A stretch of DNA of 43,203 bases from Catenibacterium mitsuoka_A. GTDB taxonomy: Bacteria; Bacillota_I; Bacilli_A; Erysipelotrichales; Coprobacillaceae. Positions within the stretch are counted from its first letter, which is position 1. Each line of letters begins with the position of its first letter. The stretch lies in the NCBI RefSeq assembly GCF_964259225.1, contig NZ_CAXVKN010000007.1. One strand, written 5' to 3'. The translations under genes were made by a program, and so were the position numbers. Of this stretch, positions 14,973-23,525 are shown one piece after another. The notes beneath the pieces were generated by a model. The model did no database searches, was not told where the DNA came from, and was given only the letters and a program-made list of their open reading frames with translations.

Positions 14973-15812
14973 ATGTCAGTAATTTCAATGAAAAAATTAT
15001 TAGAAGTTGGTGTTCACTTCGGACATCAGACAAAGAGATGGAATCCAAAAATGGCTCCATACATCTTTACATCAAGAAATGGAATCTATATCATTGACTT
15101 AAAGAAGTCTTCAGACAAATTAGATGAAGCTTACCAGGCAATGAAAGAAATCGCTGAAAAGGGCGGTAAGGTTTTATTTGTTGGTACTAAGAAACAGGCT
15201 CAGGAAGCTGTACAGACAGAAGCTGAAAGATCTGGTTCTTATTTCGTAAACTCTAGATGGTTAGGTGGAACTTTAACAAACTTCAAGACTATCCAGAAGA
15301 GAATCAAGAGACTTATCGAACTTGAAAAGATGGAAGAAGACGGAAGCTTAGAACAGTACACTAAGAAGGAAGCAGTTCTTCTTATGAAGGAAAAGGCTAA
15401 GTTAGAAAGAAACCTTGGCGGTATCAAAGAAATGAAGAAGTTACCAAATGCTTTATTCGTAGTTGATCCAAAGGTTGAACACAATGCTGTTGCTGAAGCT
15501 AAGATCTTAGGTATCCCAGTATTCGGTATCGTTGATACTAACTGTGATCCTGATGAAGTAGATTACGTAATCCCTGCAAACGATGATGCAATCAGAGCTG
15601 TTAAGTTAATCGTTGCTGCTATGGCTGATGCTATCTGCGAAGCTAAGGGTGAACCTACTACTGTAGCATTCGTTAAAGACGAAGAAGAAAAAGAAGTTAC
15701 AATGAACGATGCTGTTGCAAGCGTTGAAGAAAATAAAAACAACAGAGGACCAAGATATAAGAACGGTCCTAGAAGAAATAAAGCTCCAAGAACTGACAAG
15801 ACTGAAGCATAA
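14973..15812 (+). CDS. rpsB: Small ribosomal subunit protein uS2
   Basis: The N-terminus MSVISMKKLLEVGVHFGHQ and the stretches RWNPKMAPYIFTSRNGIYIIDL and NSRWLGGTLTNFKTIQKRI are classic S2. Length is 279 aa, with a lysine/arginine-rich C-terminal tail of about 40 residues beyond the usual core. ATG 14973 follows AAAAAGGAGG with good spacing; the frame is open for 36 more codons upstream, but those run across the promoter and leader. It is the first gene of the classic rpsB-tsf unit. Confidence 0.97.
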   Translation: MSVISMKKLLEVGVHFGHQTKRWNPKMAPYIFTSRNGIYIIDLKKSSDKLDEAYQAMKEIAEKGGKVLFVGTKKQAQEAVQTEAERSGSYFVNSRWLGGTLTNFKTIQKRIKRLIELEKMEEDGSLEQYTKKEAVLLMKEKAKLERNLGGIKEMKKLPNALFVVDPKVEHNAVAEAKILGIPVFGIVDTNCDPDEVDYVIPANDDAIRAVKLIVAAMADAICEAKGEPTTVAFVKDEEEKEVTMNDAVASVEENKNNRGPRYKNGPRRNKAPRTDKTEA

Positions 15813-15814
15813 TC

Positions 15815-15846
15815 AAAAGGAGAAAGCATTATGCTTTCTCCTTTTT
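15815..15846 (+). terminator. Attenuator/terminator between rpsB and tsf
   Basis: AAAAGGAGAAAGCAT (15815-15829), one base, then its exact complement (15831-15845), ending in T5. This 15-bp stem is the longest perfect hairpin in the rpsB-tsf unit. Only 26 bp remain before tsf, so it probably sets the S2:EF-Ts ratio by partial read-through. Confidence 0.85.
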
Positions 15847-15871
15847 AATAAAATTTACGGAGGAAAAACAA

Positions 15872-16768
15872 ATGGCAATTAGTGCAAAATTAGTAAAAGA
15901 ATTACGTGAAAAAACTGGTGCAGGTATGATGGACTGTAAAAAGGCTTTAGATGCAACTAACGGTAACATCGAAGAAGCTTTTGACTGGTTAAGAGAAAAA
16001 GGTATCGCAAAGGCAGCTAAGAAGGCTGATAGAATTGCAGCTGAAGGTTTATCTACATTTGTAATTGATGGTGATAAAGCAGCTTTAGTAGAAGTTAACT
16101 CTGAAACTGACTTCGTTGCTAAGAACGCTGAATTCCAGGAATTAGTAGCAAATGTTGCAAAGACTATTGTTGCTAACAACCCAGCTGATGTTGAAGCAGC
16201 TTTAAAGATTGAAGTAGAAGGTAAAGATCTTGCTACTGTAATCGCAGAAAAATCAGGTAAGATTGGTGAAAAATTATCTTTAAGAAGATTTGCTGTTATG
16301 ACTAAGGCTGAAAACGAAGTATTCGGTGCTTACTCTCATATGGGTGGTAAGATCACTGCTTTAGTTAAAATCGCTGATAGTGATGAAGAAAAGGCTAGAG
16401 ATGTTGCTATGCACGTAGCTGCAAGTGCTCCTCAGTTCATCGATAGATCTGCAATCCCTGCTGAACATATCGCTAAGGAAACTGAAGTATTAAAGAAACA
16501 GGCTTTAGAAGAAAATGCTAAGTCAGCTAAACCAAAACCAGAAAACATCGTAGAAAAGATGATTGCTGGACGTTTAAACAAAGAATTAAAGGCTATCTGC
16601 TTAGTTGACCAGGAATTCGTTAAGAACCCTGATTTAACAGTTGCTCAGTTCTTAGGAAACGGTAAAATTGTTGAAATGGCTAGATTCATGGTTGGTGAAG
16701 GTATGGAACACAAAGAAGAAGACTTCGCTGCTGAAGTAGCTGCTCAGATGGCTGCTGCTAAAAAATAA
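15872..16768 (+). CDS. tsf: Translation elongation factor Ts
   Basis: EF-Ts is the nucleotide exchange factor for EF-Tu. The family signature is present near the N-terminus (LVKELREKTGAGMMDCKKAL), followed by the EF-Tu contact motif SETDFVAKN (about residues 75-83) and two alpha/beta core repeats. Length is 298 aa, matching the family. The ribosome-binding site is CGGAGGAAA. It is paired with rpsB as in nearly all bacteria, and closed by its own terminator. Confidence 0.97.
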   Translation: MAISAKLVKELREKTGAGMMDCKKALDATNGNIEEAFDWLREKGIAKAAKKADRIAAEGLSTFVIDGDKAALVEVNSETDFVAKNAEFQELVANVAKTIVANNPADVEAALKIEVEGKDLATVIAEKSGKIGEKLSLRRFAVMTKAENEVFGAYSHMGGKITALVKIADSDEEKARDVAMHVAASAPQFIDRSAIPAEHIAKETEVLKKQALEENAKSAKPKPENIVEKMIAGRLNKELKAICLVDQEFVKNPDLTVAQFLGNGKIVEMARFMVGEGMEHKEEDFAAEVAAQMAAAKK

Positions 16769-16781
16769 TTATGATTCTTAG

Positions 16782-16809
16782 AAGAAGTACGAATAGTACT
16801 TCTTTTTTT
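16782..16809 (+). terminator. Terminator after tsf
   Basis: AAGAAGTAC, loop GAATA, GTACTTCTT followed by T5-6. Confidence 0.88.
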
Positions 16810-16835
16810 ACTATTTTCTTATAATAATAAATCCA

Positions 16836-16864
16836 TTGCACAATAATCAATTACGTGTTATTAT
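16836..16864 (+). promoter_or_regulatory. Promoter of the purine permease gene
   Basis: TTGCAC (16836-16841), 17 bp, TATTAT (16859-16864). The remaining leader is about 30 nt, too short for a purine riboswitch. Confidence 0.7.
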
Positions 16865-16901
16865 CTGAATTGTATTTTTTGTATACAAATGAGGAGGAAA
16901 T

Positions 16902-18233
16902 ATGAGTAAAGATCAAACTAGTATGTCAGAAGAACTTTTCAAATTAGACGGAAAGCCTTCTACATCACAAGCTTTACCTTTAGCACTTCAGCACGTTGTG
17001 GCCATGGTTGTCGGATGTGTTGCACCTGCTATTATTATTTCAGGAGTTGCAGGACTTTCAGCAAGCGATTCAGTTATTCTGATTCAGGCTGCACTTACAA
17101 TGTCTGCTATCTCTACATTATTTCAGGTTTTTCCGTTATTAAGAGGGAAAAAACTTGCAATTGGGGCAGGATTACCTGTTATCATGGGTATTAGTTTTGC
17201 CTATTTACCTACTATGCAGGCAATTGCTGGTGAATTTGATATTGCAACTATTTTAGGTGCACAGATTGCTGGTGGTATTGTTGCTGTTATTGTAGGACTA
17301 TTTGTAAAGAAGATTAGAAAATTCTTCCCACCACTTATTACTGGTACAGTAGTATTCTCAATCGGTTTATCATTGTATCCTACAGCTATTAATTATATGG
17401 CTGGTGGTGCAGCTTCTAAGAGTTATGGTTCTTGGCAGAATTGGCTTATTGCTTTTATTACATTAGCTGTTGTTACTTTCTTGAATCATTATGGTAAAGG
17501 AATTTTTAAATTAGCTTCTATTTTAATTGGTATTATTGTTGGTTATATTATTGCTCTCTGCTTTGGTATGATCAATTTCTCAGCTGTCGCAAATGCATCA
17601 TGGTTTGCTTTACCACAATTCATGCATTTTGGTGTGAAGTTTAATCCAGCAGCATGTGTGGCAATTGCGGTATTATTCGCAATAAACTCTATTCAGGCAA
17701 TTGGTGATTTCTCTGCCACTACAACAGGTGGTATGGATCGTATGCCTACTGATGAAGAATTAAATGGTGGTATTGTTGCTTATGGTTTAACTAATATCTT
17801 CTGTGCATTCTTTGGTGGTTTACCAACTGCAACTTATAGTCAGAATGTTGGTATTGTTGGTTCAACAAAAGTTGTATCTAAAAAGGTATTTGGAATTGCA
17901 GCTAGCATTATTTTAGTTGCAGGTCTTATTCCTAAGTTTTCATCACTTTTAACTACAATTCCTTACTGTGTTCTTGGAGGTGCCACTGTTTCTGTATTTG
18001 CTTCTATTGCGATGACAGGTATTAAATTAATTGCATCTCATCCAATGGATTTCAGAAATACTACAGTTGTTGGTTTAGCTGTTGCACTTGGTATGGGTGT
18101 TACTCAGGCGAATGCAGCACTTGCATCCTTCCCATCTTGGGTGACAACTATCTTTGGTAAGTCTCCAGTAGTCCTTGCTACTATTACAGCTATTGTTTTA
18201 AACTTAATCTTACCAAAAAGTACGAATTCATAG
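16902..18233 (+). CDS. pbuX: NCS2-family purine permease, probably xanthine permease
   Basis: This 443-aa polytopic membrane protein has about 12-14 hydrophobic helices. LQHVVAMVVGCVAPAIIISG near the N-terminus, GAGLPVIMGISFAY, GDFSATTTGG and SQNVGIVGSTKV (about residue 312-323) are NCS2 features. The QNVGxxxxTK pattern fits the xanthine/urate branch better than the uracil branch, but substrate cannot be fixed by eye. It has its own promoter and terminator. It interrupts the normally contiguous tsf-pyrH order, so it is probably a lineage-specific insertion into the cluster. No purine riboswitch or PurR box is visible. Confidence 0.85.
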   Translation: MSKDQTSMSEELFKLDGKPSTSQALPLALQHVVAMVVGCVAPAIIISGVAGLSASDSVILIQAALTMSAISTLFQVFPLLRGKKLAIGAGLPVIMGISFAYLPTMQAIAGEFDIATILGAQIAGGIVAVIVGLFVKKIRKFFPPLITGTVVFSIGLSLYPTAINYMAGGAASKSYGSWQNWLIAFITLAVVTFLNHYGKGIFKLASILIGIIVGYIIALCFGMINFSAVANASWFALPQFMHFGVKFNPAACVAIAVLFAINSIQAIGDFSATTTGGMDRMPTDEELNGGIVAYGLTNIFCAFFGGLPTATYSQNVGIVGSTKVVSKKVFGIAASIILVAGLIPKFSSLLTTIPYCVLGGATVSVFASIAMTGIKLIASHPMDFRNTTVVGLAVALGMGVTQANAALASFPSWVTTIFGKSPVVLATITAIVLNLILPKSTNS

Positions 18234-18240
18234 TATAATG

Positions 18241-18269
18241 CTTCCTGATTATTTAATCAGGAAGTTTTT
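18241..18269 (+). terminator. Terminator after the purine permease
   Basis: CTTCCTGATT, loop ATTT, AATCAGGAAG, T5. Perfect 10-bp stem. Confidence 0.92.
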
Positions 18270-18304
18270 GTTTGAGGAGTAAGTTTTGTGGCATCAGTTC
18301 GTTG

Positions 18305-18333
18305 TTGACTAAAAACTTAATTCTATTTATAAT
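18305..18333 (+). promoter_or_regulatory. Promoter of pyrH-frr
   Basis: TTGACT (18305-18310), 17 bp, TATAAT (18328-18333). Near-consensus, 31 bp before the pyrH start. Confidence 0.8.
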
Positions 18334-18364
18334 TAATTTGTAGATTTTACAGAAGGAGATCCAT

Positions 18365-19081
18365 ATGAATTATAAAAGAGTTTTATTAAAAATAAGTGGT
18401 GAAGCTTTGGCTGGTGATCAGGGCTTTGGCATTAATCCTATTGTAGTTAAAGACATTGCACAGCAGATCAAAGATGCAAAAGATCTAGGTGTTGAAATTG
18501 CGATTGTTTGCGGTGGCGGTAATATCTGGAGAGGTAAGACTGGCGCCGATATGGGTATGGAAAGAGCAAGTGCAGATTACATGGGTATGCTTGCAACTGT
18601 TATGAACGGTCTTGCTTTACAGAATGCTTTAGAATCAATTGGTCTTGAAACACGTGTTATGACTGCTATTGATATGAAAGAAGTAGCTGAACCATATATC
18701 AGAAGAAGAGCTGTACGTCATCTTGAAAAAGGTCGTATTGTTATTTTCTCAGCTGGAACTGGTAGTCCATACTTTACTACAGACACAACTGCTGCATTAA
18801 GAGCTGCTGAAATTCATGCAGATGTTATTTTAATGGCTAAGAATGGTGTTGATGGTGTTTATTCAGCTGACCCTAAGTTAGATCCAAATGCTGTTAAGTT
18901 TGATAAGTTAACTTACTTAGATGTTCTTAATAAAGATTTAAAGATCATGGATCAGACAGCTATTACTTTATGTAAAGACAACAACATTGATTTAAGTGTA
19001 TTTAATATGCAGAAAGAAGGAAATATTGCGTTAGCATGTAAACAGGAAGTGGCTGGCACAATTATTTCAAAGGGAGAATAA
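18365..19081 (+). CDS. pyrH: UMP kinase
   Basis: This hexameric amino-acid-kinase-fold enzyme phosphorylates UMP to UDP. The N-terminal KISGEALAGDQGFGI loop, the VCGGGNIWRG phosphate-binding stretch and TGSPYFTTDTTAALRA (the UMP/phosphate site) are clear. Length is 238 aa, as expected. The ribosome-binding site is AGAAGGAGA. frr begins 2 nt after the stop codon, the conserved pyrH-frr pair. Confidence 0.97.
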   Translation: MNYKRVLLKISGEALAGDQGFGINPIVVKDIAQQIKDAKDLGVEIAIVCGGGNIWRGKTGADMGMERASADYMGMLATVMNGLALQNALESIGLETRVMTAIDMKEVAEPYIRRRAVRHLEKGRIVIFSAGTGSPYFTTDTTAALRAAEIHADVILMAKNGVDGVYSADPKLDPNAVKFDKLTYLDVLNKDLKIMDQTAITLCKDNNIDLSVFNMQKEGNIALACKQEVAGTIISKGE

Positions 19082-19083
19082 TA

Positions 19084-19629
19084 ATGGTAGAATTAGTACT
19101 TGAAGAAGCAAAAGAAAAGATGGAGAAATCAATTGACGCTTTCTCTAATGAATTAGTTAATATTAGAACTGGACGTGCTAATCCAAGCATGCTTGATAGA
19201 GTTATGGTTGAATATTATGGTTCACCAACTCCACTTAATCAGGTTGCTGGTATTTCAGTTGTAGAAGGTCGTCAGTTAGTGATTAAGCCTTATGATAAGA
19301 ATTCTATGAAGGATATTGAACATGGTATTTACCAGGCCGATTTAGGTTTAACTCCACAGAATGATGGAACAGTCATCCGTATTGTGATTCCACCTCTAAC
19401 TGAAGAAAGAAGAAAAGAAATGGTTAAGCAGGTAAATAAGCTTGCTGAAGAAGCTAAGGTTGCTTTAAGAAATATCAGAAGAAATGCGAATGCTGATGTT
19501 GAAAAGACTGGCGAAACTGAAGATGAAGTAAAAGCAGGTAAGGAAGATGTTCAGAATTTAACAAATGAATTTGTTAAGAAGATTGACCAGATTGCTAAAG
19601 AAAAAGAAAAGGATTTAATGACAGTTTAA
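19084..19629 (+). CDS. frr: Ribosome recycling factor
   Basis: RRF splits post-termination ribosomes together with EF-G. The motifs LVNIRTGRANPSMLDRV, the inner beta domain (VVEGRQLVIKPYDKNSMKDIE) and PPLTEERRKEMVKQ are diagnostic. Length is 181 aa, close to the usual 185. It is coupled to pyrH and followed by a strong terminator. Confidence 0.97.
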   Translation: MVELVLEEAKEKMEKSIDAFSNELVNIRTGRANPSMLDRVMVEYYGSPTPLNQVAGISVVEGRQLVIKPYDKNSMKDIEHGIYQADLGLTPQNDGTVIRIVIPPLTEERRKEMVKQVNKLAEEAKVALRNIRRNANADVEKTGETEDEVKAGKEDVQNLTNEFVKKIDQIAKEKEKDLMTV

Positions 19630-19639
19630 TGTTATTTTG

Positions 19640-19666
19640 GGAGGATTATGAAATCCTCCTTTTTTT
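19640..19666 (+). terminator. Terminator after frr
   Basis: GGAGGATT, loop ATGA, AATCCTCC and T7-8. Confidence 0.92.
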
Positions 19667-19672
19667 GTCTGT

Positions 19673-19700
19673 TTGAAAATGGAGTGCACTATGTTATAAT
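19673..19700 (+). promoter_or_regulatory. Promoter of the uppS-cdsA-dxr-rseP operon
   Basis: TTGAAA (19673-19678), 16 bp, TATAAT (19695-19700), starting 6 bp after the frr terminator. Confidence 0.75.
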
Positions 19701-19721
19701 ACGGTTTATGAGGTGATTAAT

Positions 19722-20465
19722 ATGCTTTTTAAAAGAAAAGAAAAATATATATTAGATATGAATCGAATTCCAGCTCATATCGCATTTATCATGGATGGAA
19801 ATGGAAGATGGGCAAAGAAAAGAAAAATGCCTAGAACATATGGTCATCATGAAGGAACTAAAACAATAAGAAATCTTGCTTTAGAAGCTAACAACTTAGG
19901 TGTAAAAGCAATGACTGTTTATGCATTCTCTACTGAAAACTTTAAAAGAGAACAGAGTGAAGTAGAATATATCTTTAAGTTACCTAAAGAGTTCTTCTCT
20001 TTATATTTTCAGGAACTAATGGATAATAATGTACGTATTATGACAATTGGACATCTAGAACTCGCACCACAAGAAACTCAAGACATTATTAATGATGCTA
20101 TTAATAAAACTAAAGATAATACGGGATTAAAGCTTGTCTTTGCATTCATCTATGGTGGACGTGATGAAATCGTTGAAGCCACTAAAGCGATTTGTGAAGA
20201 ATATAAAGAAGGTAAGATTGACTTAGATAATATTACAGAAGATTATTTTGAATCTCATTTAATGACGAAAGAATTACCACCTGTTGATTTAATGATTCGC
20301 TCAAGTGGTGAATGTCGTTTATCAAATTTCTTATTATGGCAGTTAAGTTATGCTGAATTTATTTTTGATGAAGCATATTGGCCAGATTTTAATGCAGAAA
20401 AATTACATGAATGTATCTGGAAATATCAGAATAGAGATCGTCGTTATGGAGGAGTGAAGAAATGA
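19722..20465 (+). CDS. uppS: Undecaprenyl diphosphate synthase (cis-prenyltransferase)
   Basis: UppS condenses isopentenyl diphosphate onto farnesyl diphosphate to make the C55 lipid carrier for cell-wall synthesis. The catalytic MDGNGRWAKKR loop and GHHEGTKT lie near the N-terminus. YAFSTENFKR and RSSGECRLSNFLLWQ (normally RTSGEQRLSNFLLWQ) are also present. Length is 247 aa from ATG 19722; that start has GAGGTGA upstream, whereas GTG 19713 lies inside it. The last 4 nt overlap cdsA, so the two are translationally coupled. Confidence 0.97.
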   Translation: MLFKRKEKYILDMNRIPAHIAFIMDGNGRWAKKRKMPRTYGHHEGTKTIRNLALEANNLGVKAMTVYAFSTENFKREQSEVEYIFKLPKEFFSLYFQELMDNNVRIMTIGHLELAPQETQDIINDAINKTKDNTGLKLVFAFIYGGRDEIVEATKAICEEYKEGKIDLDNITEDYFESHLMTKELPPVDLMIRSSGECRLSNFLLWQLSYAEFIFDEAYWPDFNAEKLHECIWKYQNRDRRYGGVKK

Positions 20466-21235
20466 AGCAAAGAGTCATAACAGCGATTGTATTAGTAGTT
20501 TTGTTTTTACCATGTGTTATTGTAAGTGGTATTCCTTTTAAAATCCTTATAGCTTTTATTGGGGCTATGGCTACATATGAATTACTATCTATTACAAAAG
20601 AACCTAAGCCACATTTTTATTTATATGGAATAATAGGTGTTTATATTCTAGGTTCATTATTCTTTTCAAAAGGATTACTTGTATCTAATATGTTTATTGT
20701 AATCTACATGGTTATATTATTAACTTGTGGAATCTTTGATGCAGGTATGCCTTTCTTGAGGATTTCATATTACTTTACAAGTGCGACTTTAGTAGCTCTT
20801 GGTCTTCATGCTATTTATTATTTTAGAATAGCCTTAGATATCAGATATGTTATCTTCTTAGCACTTGCGACTTTAGGCGCTGATACATTTGCTTATTTTG
20901 TGGGACGTGCAATTGGTAAACATAAACTTAATCCTCGTCTTTCACCTAAAAAGACAATTGAAGGGTCTATTGGTGGTATAGTATGTGGTGGTTTATTAGG
21001 TTTAGCTTATGCTTATTGTGTTCAGATTCCTTATGCACTTCCTCATCTTGCCTTAATGAGCTTTGTACTTTCAACAACAGGTCAGATTGGTGATTTGACA
21101 TTCAGTTCTATTAAGAGAACTTTTGAAGTAAAGGACTATTCTCAGATTTTCCCTGGTCATGGTGGTGTGTTGGATCGTTTTGATTCTATCATCTTTAATT
21201 CTATGATTTTAGGATTCTTACTTACATTACTCTAA
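20462..21235 (+). CDS. cdsA: Phosphatidate cytidylyltransferase
   Basis: CdsA makes CDP-diacylglycerol, the branch point of phospholipid synthesis, in the cytoplasmic membrane. This 257-aa polytopic protein carries the full C-terminal signature: SSIKR, then KDYSQIFPGHGGVLDRFD, containing the metal-binding aspartates. The ribosome-binding site (GGAGTGAAG) lies in the end of uppS. It is the second gene of the uppS operon. Confidence 0.96.
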   Translation: MKQRVITAIVLVVLFLPCVIVSGIPFKILIAFIGAMATYELLSITKEPKPHFYLYGIIGVYILGSLFFSKGLLVSNMFIVIYMVILLTCGIFDAGMPFLRISYYFTSATLVALGLHAIYYFRIALDIRYVIFLALATLGADTFAYFVGRAIGKHKLNPRLSPKKTIEGSIGGIVCGGLLGLAYAYCVQIPYALPHLALMSFVLSTTGQIGDLTFSSIKRTFEVKDYSQIFPGHGGVLDRFDSIIFNSMILGFLLTLL

Positions 21236-21250
21236 TGAAGGAGGCAATCT

Positions 21251-22399
21251 ATGAAAAAAATTACAGTACTTGGTGTGACTGGTTCTATTGGAACACAGAC
21301 AATTGATGTTGTGACTGGACATCCTGATGAATTTGAAATTGTTGCAATGTCAGCAGGACACAATATCAAGAAATTAGAAGAAATCATGAATCAACTTCCT
21401 GTTCCACATATTTGTGTGCTAGAACAGAAAGATTATGATTATTTAAGTGAAAAATATCCGGATCGTCATTTTTATCTTGGACAGGAAGGACTTATTCAAA
21501 TTAGTACTCTTGAAGAGACAGAAATAGTTCTTAATGCGATTGTAGGGTTTGCAGGATTATTACCAACTATCGAAGCAATTAAAGCAGGTAAGGATATTGC
21601 ACTTGCAAACAAAGAAACTCTAGTAGTTGCAGGACATATAATTATTCCTCTCGCAAAAGAATATGGCATTCAGCTTTTACCTGTAGATAGTGAACATAGT
21701 GCTATTTTCCAATCAATGCATGGAGAGTATCCAAGAGAAATTTCAAAAATACTTTTAACATGTAGTGGTGGAAGTTTCCGTGATAAATCATTGGATGAAT
21801 TAAAGGATGCCACTGTTGAACAGGCATTAAATCATCCTAACTGGAGCATGGGTGCAAAAATCACTATTGATAGTGCGACTTTAGTTAATAAAGGTTTAGA
21901 GGTTATGGAAGCCAAATGGCTTTTTGATGTAGATTATGATGATATTGAAGTATTGATTCATCCAGAAAGTGTTGTACATTCTATGATTGAATGTACAGAT
22001 ACTGCAGTAATTGGACAATTAGGTACTCCAGATATGCGTTTGCCTATTCAATATGCTTTAACATATCCTCATAGAATTCCGCTTATTAATAGTAAGAGAC
22101 TTTCTTTATCAGACATTGGAACACTTCATTTCTATAAGCCTGATACAGAAAGATTTAAAGCATTACCTCTTGCTTATCGTGCAGGAAGAATAGGGGGCAG
22201 TATGCCTTGTGTCTTCAATGGCGCAAATGAAGAAGCCAATCAGTTATTCCGTGATGGAAAGATTAAATTCCTAGAAATCGTTGATTTAATTGAAGAAGCC
22301 ATGAATGCACATACTGTTGTTGAAAATCCATCTCTTGATGAATTAATCAAGATAGATGCGGATGCAAGAGCTTTTGTAAGAAAGAGAGTAGGTTTATAA
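21251..22399 (+). CDS. dxr: 1-deoxy-D-xylulose-5-phosphate reductoisomerase
   Basis: Dxr catalyses the first committed step of the MEP isoprenoid pathway (DXP to MEP, NADPH and divalent metal). The NADPH loop is GVTGSIGTQT at the N-terminus. The metal-site motif PVDSEHSAIFQ and the catalytic loop LTCSGGSFRD are present, as is HPNWSMGAKITIDSATLVNKG. Length is 382 aa, as expected. Its presence with uppS shows that isoprenoids for the cell-wall carrier are made by the MEP route. The next gene starts 1 nt after its stop codon. Confidence 0.97.
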   Translation: MKKITVLGVTGSIGTQTIDVVTGHPDEFEIVAMSAGHNIKKLEEIMNQLPVPHICVLEQKDYDYLSEKYPDRHFYLGQEGLIQISTLEETEIVLNAIVGFAGLLPTIEAIKAGKDIALANKETLVVAGHIIIPLAKEYGIQLLPVDSEHSAIFQSMHGEYPREISKILLTCSGGSFRDKSLDELKDATVEQALNHPNWSMGAKITIDSATLVNKGLEVMEAKWLFDVDYDDIEVLIHPESVVHSMIECTDTAVIGQLGTPDMRLPIQYALTYPHRIPLINSKRLSLSDIGTLHFYKPDTERFKALPLAYRAGRIGGSMPCVFNGANEEANQLFRDGKIKFLEIVDLIEEAMNAHTVVENPSLDELIKIDADARAFVRKRVGL

Positions 22400-22400
22400 G

Positions 22401-23492
22401 ATGCAGACTTTATTGAATATACTCGTTTTCCTGCTTATTCTTACAGGAATTATTGTAATACATGAATTAGGCCACTTTGTAGCTGCTAAGTTTTTCAAGG
22501 TTTATTGTGGCGCATTTAGTATTGGTATGGGTCCTAAGATTTATGGAAAAAAAGGAAAAGAAACAGAATTCCAGATTCGTGCTTTACCAATAGGTGGTTT
22601 TGTCTCTATGGCAGGTGAAGCGGATCAGGAAGACAATGAAGAATTTAAGGATGTTCCAGTAGAACGTACATTAAAGGGTAAGAAGACATATCAAAAGATT
22701 ATTATTATGCTTGCAGGTGTCTTTATGAATTTCATGCTTGCACTTGTTATTATGTTATCTGCAAACTTAATGGGTGGTCAGGTGAATGTCAATCGTTGTG
22801 AAGTAGGAACACTTGTAGAAAATGGCTCTGCGACAAAATATGGATTTAAAAAAGGTGACATTATAACTAATATTGAATGTAAGCAGACTGGTGTGTCTTA
22901 TGCAGTCGCAAGTTATGAAGATCTTCATAGTGATATGACTAAGAAAGCATTAAAGATTGACTCTAAAAATGCGACATTAGATATTACTGTCAGACGTGGT
23001 AAAGATAGTATTGTGATCAAGGCAGTGAGTCCTTATAATGTAGAACAGGGACGTTATGTTCTTGACTTTATGCAGGTAACTCGAAGAATGAGTGTTACTG
23101 AAGCATTTAGCTATACATTTAAAGAATTATGCGAGATGTCTACTGCAATATTTAATGCATTAGGACAGCTTATTGTGAATTTTGCATCTACTATTAAGCA
23201 GATGTCAGGACCAGTGGGAATTTATAAAGTAACTTCACAGGTAAGAGAATCTGGTTCTATGACAACGCTTCTTTATTTAGTTGCGATGTTGTCAGTAAAT
23301 ATTGGAATTTTTAACCTATTACCTATTCCAGGGTTAGATGGCTATCAGGCTATTCTTTCTTTAATTGAAGGTATGATCCATAGAGAAGTACCTGTGAAGG
23401 TGAAATATGCATTGCAGGTTCTTGGACTTGCACTTGTATTTGGTCTCATGATAGCAGTTACTTATCAGGATCTGCTGCGATTATTCAAATAA
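22401..23492 (+). CDS. rseP: Site-2 zinc protease RseP/RasP
   Basis: This intramembrane metalloprotease (363 aa) cuts anti-sigma factors, signal peptides and related substrates within the membrane. The zinc motif HELGH sits in the first membrane helix (IIVIHELGHFVAAKFF). A PDZ domain follows at about 115-200 (GSATKYGFKKGDIITNIE). The second metal motif is FNLLPIPGLDG near residue 310. The order uppS-cdsA-dxr-rseP matches B. subtilis. proS, which usually separates rseP from polC, is missing. Confidence 0.96.
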   Translation: MQTLLNILVFLLILTGIIVIHELGHFVAAKFFKVYCGAFSIGMGPKIYGKKGKETEFQIRALPIGGFVSMAGEADQEDNEEFKDVPVERTLKGKKTYQKIIIMLAGVFMNFMLALVIMLSANLMGGQVNVNRCEVGTLVENGSATKYGFKKGDIITNIECKQTGVSYAVASYEDLHSDMTKKALKIDSKNATLDITVRRGKDSIVIKAVSPYNVEQGRYVLDFMQVTRRMSVTEAFSYTFKELCEMSTAIFNALGQLIVNFASTIKQMSGPVGIYKVTSQVRESGSMTTLLYLVAMLSVNIGIFNLLPIPGLDGYQAILSLIEGMIHREVPVKVKYALQVLGLALVFGLMIAVTYQDLLRLFK

Positions 23493-23512
23493 AGGAACTT
23501 CGGTTCCTTTTT
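23491..23512 (+). terminator. Weak terminator/attenuator between rseP and polC
   Basis: AAAGGAAC, loop TTCG (a stable tetraloop), GTTCCTTT, then TT followed by A-rich DNA. The T-tract is short, so polC may be read from the uppS promoter by leakage. I see no promoter in the 13 bp before polC. Confidence 0.7.
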
Positions 23513-23525
23513 AAAAGGTGATTTT

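Noticed and set aside
15239..16179. Minus-strand ORFs of 80-116 codons opposite rpsB and tsf
   Set aside because: Serine/alanine-rich shadows produced by the codon bias of the two highly expressed + strand genes.
16865..16901. Possible purine riboswitch before the permease gene
   Set aside because: The leader after the promoter is only about 30 nt, with no three-way-junction sequence.
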